Below, piece after piece: positions 42,864-48,225 of a DNA stretch of 48,225 bases. The first letter of the stretch is position 1. Each line of letters opens with the position of its first letter. The notes below the pieces were generated by a model that saw nothing but the letters and a program-made list of their open reading frames with translations, was not told where the DNA came from and ran no database searches. A program made the position numbers and the translations under genes. The DNA comes from Chitinophaga pinensis (GTDB lineage Bacteria; Bacteroidota; Bacteroidia; SXHM01): the NCBI GenBank assembly GCA_945870105.1, contig CAMBRL010000008.1, forward strand, positions 1 to 48,225, read 5' to 3'.

Positions 42864-43558
42864 TCTGGCTCTGAGATATAAGGAGCTAATATCTTAGCCC
42901 AAAGTTTATAACCTGCCCCATTAAGATGGATCCCGTCAACCGAATAGATTGGGTTCAATTGCCCGTCTGATACAAAACTTGAATAGGTGTCAATGAAAGC
43001 AACTTTATACAATGATGTAATCTTTCTCAGTTCATTATTTAAGAATACAATATCATCATTTACTTTTTTATTGCAATAGGTCGTGTATCTCCCCCCTTCC
43101 ACTTGAGTTGGAAACAAACTTTGGATATAAATTTTTGTATCCGGTGAGCTATTCTGTATACGTCTTATAAGTTCTTTGTAATTTTCAGCTACAACTTCCC
43201 TTTGAACTCCCGTACCAAGGTCATTAATTCCTATTTCAATAAATAGTTTAGCTGGTTTGGTAACCAGTATAGCATCAAGTCTGGCCAATACTCCTTCAGT
43301 AACATCTCCATTAATTCCCCTGTTTCTCAGATTAAGATTTTGAAAAAATTCTGCCAGCTCAAAATTCTGTGTAAGGCTGGTACCTATAAAAACAATTGAA
43401 TTACTATCTGTAGGCAAAGCTTCAAAAAGTTCATTCCTGTCTAAATAGTATGACAATCCTGAGTTCCTGTTGTCAAATATTTTCTTTGCAATATAAGTTA
43501 GCAGTATAAGATTAAGTGATACAGATAAAATAAAAACTACTTTCTTAAGATGTTGCAT
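42860..43558 (-). CDS. Membrane-anchored SGNH/GDSL hydrolase
   Basis: The 232-residue protein has one N-terminal membrane helix (about 7-24) and an SGNH domain: Ser61 in FIGTSLTQNF, Gly81/Asn83 in GINGDV, Asn112 in GINDLG, and Asp208/His211 in VDGIHLNGAGY. All four blocks are intact, so it should be an active esterase or acetyltransfer-related enzyme facing the periplasm. In polysaccharide loci such proteins remove or move acetyl groups on the chain, matching the acyltransferases elsewhere in this locus. Confidence 0.9.
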   Translation of the reverse strand: MQHLKKVVFILSVSLNLILLTYIAKKIFDNRNSGLSYYLDRNELFEALPTDSNSIVFIGTSLTQNFELAEFFQNLNLRNRGINGDVTEGVLARLDAILVTKPAKLFIEIGINDLGTGVQREVVAENYKELIRRIQNSSPDTKIYIQSLFPTQVEGGRYTTYCNKKVNDDIVFLNNELRKITSLYKVAFIDTYSSFVSDGQLNPIYSVDGIHLNGAGYKLWAKILAPYISEPD

Positions 43559-43686
43559 AAATGATTATTGAAACCAAACAAAATTAGTATTCTGAATAAT
43601 ACGAATTGCTTATCATTGTATCGCAATCTCGGCTATGGGATTTTTGCAACAATATTTGCGCAAGTTATCAGGCTGTAAAATAAAAA

Positions 43687-44628
43687 ATGAAAACACCGGT
43701 TCTCTTCCTCATTTTTAACCGCCCCGAACTTACTTTTCGGGTTTTTGAAGAAATACGCAAAGCCCAACCAAAACAATTATTTATTGCTGCTGACGGCCCA
43801 CGTGAAGATAAAGAAGGCGAAGCAGAAAAATGTGAACTTACAAGAAGTATTGTAAATAAAATTGACTGGAGCTGTGAAGTAAAAACATTGTTTCGCGATA
43901 AAAATCTAGGCTGTAAAAATGCAGTAAGTTCAGCAATTACCTGGTTTTTTGATAATGTGGAAGAAGGAATTATACTGGAAGACGATTGTTTACCCAATCA
44001 GAGTTTTTTTACTTTTTGCGAAGAATTGTTAGAAAGGTACCGTGACAATAAAACGATAATGCACATTGGTGGCACTAACTTTCAGGATGGAATAGCAAGG
44101 TCAGAGTTCTCCTATTATTTTTCTAATTTATCACATATCTGGGGCTGGGCAACCTGGAGACGGGCCTGGAAAAAGTATACAACAGACATGGATGGCTTTG
44201 AAGAATTCCTGAGTAAAGACAAATTAAAAAAGACATTAGGCAATAAAATATTTGCTGACTTTTTTAATAAAAAACTGCGACAAACATTTGATGGCACTAT
44301 CAATACATGGGATTATCAGTGGTCATTTACAATTTGGAAAAACAACGGGATATGCATTATTCCAAATAAAAATCTAGTTTCAAATATAGGATTTGGGAAT
44401 AATGCTACCCATACAGTTGAAACAAATTCAGAGTTGTCAGTAATTAAAACCGAAGAAATTTATTCTGTTTATCATCCTGATAAGATTACAATAAACTTTA
44501 AAGCTGATAACTATTTTATTGGAAAGCATATAGGATATAATGGGATCGCTGATTATTATTATAAATTATCAAAGAAAAGATTAGTTAATTTTTTTTATCC
44601 TTATTACTGTAGATATTTTAAAAATTAG
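43687..44628 (+). CDS. HlpA-like nucleotide-diphospho-sugar transferase
   Basis: The 313-residue protein begins MKTPVLFLIFNRPELTFRVFEEIRKAQPKQLFIAADGPR and has ILEDDCLPNQSFFTFCEELLERY and SHIWGWATWRRAWKKY. These are constant features of a GT-A fold group often labelled hemolytic protein HlpA-like, found in polysaccharide loci; the EDDC site takes the place of DxD. It is probably a glycosyltransferase rather than a hemolysin. The gene begins a very AT-rich run of plus-strand genes with small gaps. Confidence 0.87.
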   Translation: MKTPVLFLIFNRPELTFRVFEEIRKAQPKQLFIAADGPREDKEGEAEKCELTRSIVNKIDWSCEVKTLFRDKNLGCKNAVSSAITWFFDNVEEGIILEDDCLPNQSFFTFCEELLERYRDNKTIMHIGGTNFQDGIARSEFSYYFSNLSHIWGWATWRRAWKKYTTDMDGFEEFLSKDKLKKTLGNKIFADFFNKKLRQTFDGTINTWDYQWSFTIWKNNGICIIPNKNLVSNIGFGNNATHTVETNSELSVIKTEEIYSVYHPDKITINFKADNYFIGKHIGYNGIADYYYKLSKKRLVNFFYPYYCRYFKN

Positions 44629-44633
44629 TTCGA

Positions 44634-46115
44634 ATGAACATCACTAACGAAAAAATTAAAATCTTTGATTTGGACTACTTTTTAATTTCATTAAACAGCT
44701 TTAAGTATCGTTTAGCATTTTGCTTATTATTAACATGTTTAGGCTTTATAGTATTTTCAATAATCGCCAGTAATCAATTGACAGATACAGCCTATTTTGG
44801 AGGTGACACATTTGAATACCAGTCAATGGGGGTAAACTTTGCCTTGGGGCATGGTATGCACAGAATGGGAGATGCTGAAAAATTCGAAACCTATAAATTC
44901 GATTCTAAAGATTCTTTTTTTTATGAGGAAAATTTTCAGAACAGATTATTTGTAAACACTTTCAGAACCCCTATTTATCCTTTATTTTTAGGCTTTACAT
45001 ACAAAATCTTTGGGATTAGTCCTTTGCTTGTAAAATATATTCAGCTTTTTTTGCTGGCTATTGTAGCAGGCTTTCTGCCATTTATAGGTTATTATTATTG
45101 GGGTAAGCTGGGTTTCATAAGCGGCATTATTGCAGCACCAATTTATTTAGCAACCAGTTACACTATTGCTCTAACCTTAATGACAGAAGCTCTGATTTCA
45201 TTTGTTTTATTTCTTATAATAATTTGCTACATGTTTTACCAATCAAAACAAACTAAATTATCTGCTGCACTACTTGGGGTAATTTTAGGATTGGGTTTAT
45301 TAACAAAAGGAAGTTTAATTTTTATACCTTTTATATTACTTGTATACTTATTTATTAGATTTTATAAAGACAGAAACAAAATTGATTTGAAAAACTTACC
45401 AATTATTTTTACATCTTTAATATTAACCATTTTGCCATGGTCAATATTTGCAAGTTATCATTCTAACTCGCTAGTTATATTATCTATACAGGCAAATACA
45501 ATATTATTAGAAACTAATAATGAGGATTGTATCGATGGAGATTGGCATCCGTATTTCAGAGTGCAGGGGAAAGATGATAGAAAATATTTATATAACCGAG
45601 ATAATATGGATAATTATCCTGCCTCCTATCGCGTAGTTAATTTTTACTTAACTAATTATAATTTATTCCCTAAGATAATGCTCAATAAGATTATGTTAGG
45701 TTTTTCGACTTTCATTTTTCTTAAGATTTCTATTTTCATTTTCATTTTAGGATATTATAGCTCTTTGTTAAAAACAAGGACTTCAACCCGATTTTATTAT
45801 TTACTCTCCAGTGTGTTAATAATAATTTGTTTTGCAATCTTAAATCGTTTTGAAATAAATCCCATAACAGAGGAGCATATTTTCCCCCTTCTTTTTATAT
45901 TAATTATACCTCCTATACTATTTTTAAAAAATATCCAAATTAGGATTCCTGAAATAATGATTACTTTTTTCGTTAATTTCATTTTACTAACAATTATTTT
46001 TTTTGGAGATCCAAGATATGTAGGCGTAATGAATTTTGTCTTTATTTTAAGTGGAGTTTACTATTTAATTGATTACATATTTAATTTTCAAAAAGAAATT
46101 ACATACTTAGAATAA
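44634..46115 (+). CDS. Multi-membrane GT-C-like glycosyltransferase
   Basis: The 493-residue protein has about ten hydrophobic segments. After the first helix comes AYFGGDTFEYQSMGVNFALGHGM, with an acidic GGDTFEY motif in the place used for catalysis by GT39/ArnT-like enzymes, and NTFRTPIYPLFLGFTYKIFG, which is typical of the family. It should add a sugar from a polyprenyl-phosphate donor on the outer side of the inner membrane. It starts 5 bases after the previous gene and lies 24 bases from the methyltransferase/GT2 fusion, which may make its donor. Confidence 0.82.
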   Translation: MNITNEKIKIFDLDYFLISLNSFKYRLAFCLLLTCLGFIVFSIIASNQLTDTAYFGGDTFEYQSMGVNFALGHGMHRMGDAEKFETYKFDSKDSFFYEENFQNRLFVNTFRTPIYPLFLGFTYKIFGISPLLVKYIQLFLLAIVAGFLPFIGYYYWGKLGFISGIIAAPIYLATSYTIALTLMTEALISFVLFLIIICYMFYQSKQTKLSAALLGVILGLGLLTKGSLIFIPFILLVYLFIRFYKDRNKIDLKNLPIIFTSLILTILPWSIFASYHSNSLVILSIQANTILLETNNEDCIDGDWHPYFRVQGKDDRKYLYNRDNMDNYPASYRVVNFYLTNYNLFPKIMLNKIMLGFSTFIFLKISIFIFILGYYSSLLKTRTSTRFYYLLSSVLIIICFAILNRFEINPITEEHIFPLLFILIIPPILFLKNIQIRIPEIMITFFVNFILLTIIFFGDPRYVGVMNFVFILSGVYYLIDYIFNFQKEITYLE

Positions 46116-46139
46116 ACTGATATTAAAAAGAACCTGCTT

Positions 46140-47552
46140 ATGAAAAAATTAGATTTTTTCGAATCTATTGCTTTGTTAAACAAAAAAAGGAATTTGCTTA
46201 CCAGCTACTATTGGAACGATATTGCCTTTTACACAGACTACTTTGTTCATGAGCAAAATTCTGTTTTAGAGATTGGCTGCGGAGCAGGTGAATTGTTAGG
46301 CAAAATAAAAGCCAAAAGAAAAGTTGGAATAGATTTCAGTTCCAACATGATAAAAATTGCAACACAACAATTCCCGGAAATTGAATTTCATGTTATGGAA
46401 GCTGAGAAAATTGAATTGACGGAAAAGTTTGATTTAATAATACTCTCCAATCTTGTCAATCATCTTGATGACATTCAATTGGTACTGAAAGAGCTAAGAA
46501 AAGTATGTCATGAAAATTCTAAAATTATAATAACCCATTACAATTCACTCTGGCAACCTATAATCAACTTTGCCCAATTTATTGGTATCAAAACTAAAAT
46601 GCTCGAGCCTAATTGGCTTACAATAAAAGACATGAATAATTTATTGTCCTTATCTGGTTTTGAAGTATTCAGGAATAGTAAACGTTTGATTTTCCCGATT
46701 TATATTCCATTGATTTCATCTTTACTGAATAAGTATATTGGAAAACTCCCGATTATAAAGTCATTGGCAATTAACAATTTCACATTTGCTAAAATCCAAA
46801 CCGAAGTTAAATATTCTGAATATGAAAAAAAATATTCTGTAAGTATTGTAATTCCGGCAAGAAATGAAAGCGTAAATATTGAAAATGCACTTTTGAGACT
46901 TCCTGATTTTGGAAAGAATATTGAGATTATTTTTATTGAGGGGAACTCAACAGATGATACATGGGAGAAAATTAAAGAAACTCAAAACAAATACTCTTCA
47001 AGGTTCAATATTAAGACAGGTCAGCAACATGGAAAAGGCAAAGCAGATGCAGTGCGATTGGGATTTGATATGGCAACAGAAGATATTTTAATGATTTTAG
47101 ATGCCGATTTAACGGTAGTCCCTGAAGACTTACCAAAGTTTTATGAAGCAATTGCTTCCGGAAAAGCAGATTTTGTAAACGGATCAAGATTGGTTTATCC
47201 GATGGAAAGACAAGCTATGCGTTTTTTAAATTTATTGGGGAACCAGTTTTTTAGTTTAGCTTTTACATGGCTTCTCGACCAACAGTTTAAAGATACTCTT
47301 TGCGGCACAAAAGTAATTTTCAGAGAGGATTATAAAAAACTGGTTACTAATCGCTCTTTCTTTGGCGACTTTGACCCGTTTGGTGATTTTGACCTGATAT
47401 TCGGGGCTCATAAATTAAATCTTAAAATTATGGAAGTTCCGATTCGCTATCGTGACAGAACCTATGGAAGCACTAATATTTCCAGATTTAAACATGGGCT
47501 TATTCTTTTGCACATGTGTATTTTTGCTGCACGAAAAATAAAATTCATTTGA
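46140..47552 (+). CDS. Methyltransferase fused to a polyprenyl-phosphate-type GT2 glycosyltransferase
   Basis: The 470-residue protein joins two enzymes. Residues 1-215 are a class I methyltransferase with VLEIGCGAGELLG (42-54), VGIDFSSNMI and FDLIILSNLVNHL. Residues 232-470 are a GT2 domain of the DPM type: VSIVIPARNESVNIENAL, IEGNSTDDT (266-274), QHGKGKADAVRLGF and the DAD site (321-323), with CGTKVIFR and EVPIRYRDRTYGSTNIS near the end. Only a weak hydrophobic tail is seen, so it probably works at the inner face of the membrane. Making a methylated or lipid-linked sugar in one protein is plausible but not shown. Confidence 0.87.
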   Translation: MKKLDFFESIALLNKKRNLLTSYYWNDIAFYTDYFVHEQNSVLEIGCGAGELLGKIKAKRKVGIDFSSNMIKIATQQFPEIEFHVMEAEKIELTEKFDLIILSNLVNHLDDIQLVLKELRKVCHENSKIIITHYNSLWQPIINFAQFIGIKTKMLEPNWLTIKDMNNLLSLSGFEVFRNSKRLIFPIYIPLISSLLNKYIGKLPIIKSLAINNFTFAKIQTEVKYSEYEKKYSVSIVIPARNESVNIENALLRLPDFGKNIEIIFIEGNSTDDTWEKIKETQNKYSSRFNIKTGQQHGKGKADAVRLGFDMATEDILMILDADLTVVPEDLPKFYEAIASGKADFVNGSRLVYPMERQAMRFLNLLGNQFFSLAFTWLLDQQFKDTLCGTKVIFREDYKKLVTNRSFFGDFDPFGDFDLIFGAHKLNLKIMEVPIRYRDRTYGSTNISRFKHGLILLHMCIFAARKIKFI

Positions 47553-47592
47553 TTTATTTTTTAAAAAATTTACTTCTATTCCTAATTTATAT

Positions 47593-48225
47593 ATGCTCGA
47601 CAATCTGTTTCTAACAACTCGAATAAAAATTTTTTTAGCTAAAATTTTATATAAAACTATTACTTTATTTGTAGGTAAAGGAAAGCGCGTGATACAAAAA
47701 CGAGGTATTAAGTATGAAGTTGATCTGTCTGAAGGGATTGAGTTGTCTTTATATTTATTTAGTGATTATCAAAGTCATGTTACTAAAAATTCATTTGGGG
47801 CAATAAAAAAAGATTTTATTATCCTCGATATTGGAGCAAATGTTGGTTTAATGACTCTTCAGTTTGCGAAATTAGTACCTAATGGAAAAGTATATGCATT
47901 TGAACCCACATTTTATGCTTTAGAAAGACTAAAAAAAAATTTAGACCTAAATGAAGACCTTAATGACAGGATTACGGTTATTAATTCTTTTGTTTCTGAA
48001 AAATCTGATATCTCACCTGATATTATTGCATTTTCAAGTTGGAAAGTAAACGGGGAAAAGAGTATTAGTAATCATCCCGTCCATTTAGGCACTCCAAAAT
48101 CTACTGAGGGTGTTCCATCCATATCTTTAGATGATTTTGCAGCAATAAATAAATTAGACAAAATTGATTTAATAAAAATTGATACCGATGAGCATGAATA
48201 CGAAGTATTAAGGGGGGGAAAGAAT
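47593..48225 (+). CDS. FkbM family methyltransferase, cut by the window edge
   Basis: The open frame starts at ATG 47593 and runs through the right edge, giving at least 211 residues. It has ILDIGANVGLMTLQ (77-90), VYAFEPTFYALERLKKNL and, at the very end, IDLIKIDTDEHEYEVLRGG, which is the FkbM signature (the usual D.EG.E reads DTDEHEYE). FkbM enzymes O-methylate sugars or related compounds. The C-terminal part is outside the window. It follows the fusion gene after 40 bases. Confidence 0.88.
   Translation, partial: MLDNLFLTTRIKIFLAKILYKTITLFVGKGKRVIQKRGIKYEVDLSEGIELSLYLFSDYQSHVTKNSFGAIKKDFIILDIGANVGLMTLQFAKLVPNGKVYAFEPTFYALERLKKNLDLNEDLNDRITVINSFVSEKSDISPDIIAFSSWKVNGEKSISNHPVHLGTPKSTEGVPSISLDDFAAINKLDKIDLIKIDTDEHEYEVLRGGKN

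Noticed and set aside
43687-44628. A hemolysin, as the HlpA-like name suggests
   Set aside because: The protein has a GT-A-like fold with an EDDC site and lies among glycosyltransferases; nothing indicates toxin activity.

Overview
The window looks like a chromosomal piece of a Bacteroidota bacterium. Two secreted proteins end in type A sorting domains of the type IX secretion system (T9SS). A third ends in a gliding-motility-associated (type B) C-terminal domain. Several start sites are preceded by boxes of the Bacteroidota form TAnnTTTG, and there are many short inverted-repeat elements of a kind often seen between genes in this phylum. I cannot name a genus. No tRNA, rRNA, CRISPR array or complete insertion sequence was seen.

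Positions 1-15.9 kb hold ordinary housekeeping and envelope genes. They include three T9SS-exported proteins (one with a fibrinogen-like domain), a lipoprotein-sized DUF4056-like protein, RlmF rRNA methyltransferase, a DbpA-like RNA helicase, succinyl-CoA synthetase beta, a rhomboid protease coupled to an alpha/beta hydrolase, a DUF445 membrane protein, a decayed RelE-type toxin beside its antitoxin, an ABC1/UbiB kinase and malate dehydrogenase. At least four families of small inverted repeats lie here, usually right at the 3' end of a gene.

From about 15.9 kb to the right edge is one large surface-polysaccharide locus, cut off at the right edge inside an FkbM methyltransferase. It opens with a retropepsin-like protein overlapping a HisH/HisF-like pair of the WbuY/WbuZ (sugar amidination) type. 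Two glycosyltransferases follow on the minus strand. Then comes a Wzm/Wzt ABC exporter whose ATPase has a C-terminal extension, which implies ABC-transporter-dependent (O-antigen-like) export. After that are a DegT aminotransferase, an ATP-grasp/HAD fusion, many GT2 glycosyltransferases, an alpha-1,2-fucosyltransferase-like GT11, acyltransferases, a WecE/RffA-type aminotransferase, several SAM methyltransferases and a 673-residue protein joining a class II glutamine amidotransferase to a WbuX-type N-acetyl-sugar amidotransferase.

The right third (about 35.5-48 kb) adds polyprenyl-phosphate-type GT2 enzymes, two multi-membrane GT-C-like proteins and a flippase-like integral membrane protein. 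This suggests a second, periplasmic decoration step using lipid-linked sugars. This part is visibly richer in A+T than the first 16 kb.

The most unusual points are the self-contained GATase II/WbuX fusion together with a separate HisH/HisF-like pair whose HisF lacks the first catalytic aspartate, the ATP-grasp/HAD and methyltransferase/GT2 fusions, a 211-bp MITE-like element placed exactly between two glycosyltransferase genes, a 42-bp tandem repeat array, and a GC-rich structured stretch in the long gap near 34.5 kb. Most sugar-nucleotide synthesis genes are missing from the window, so the product's structure cannot be deduced.
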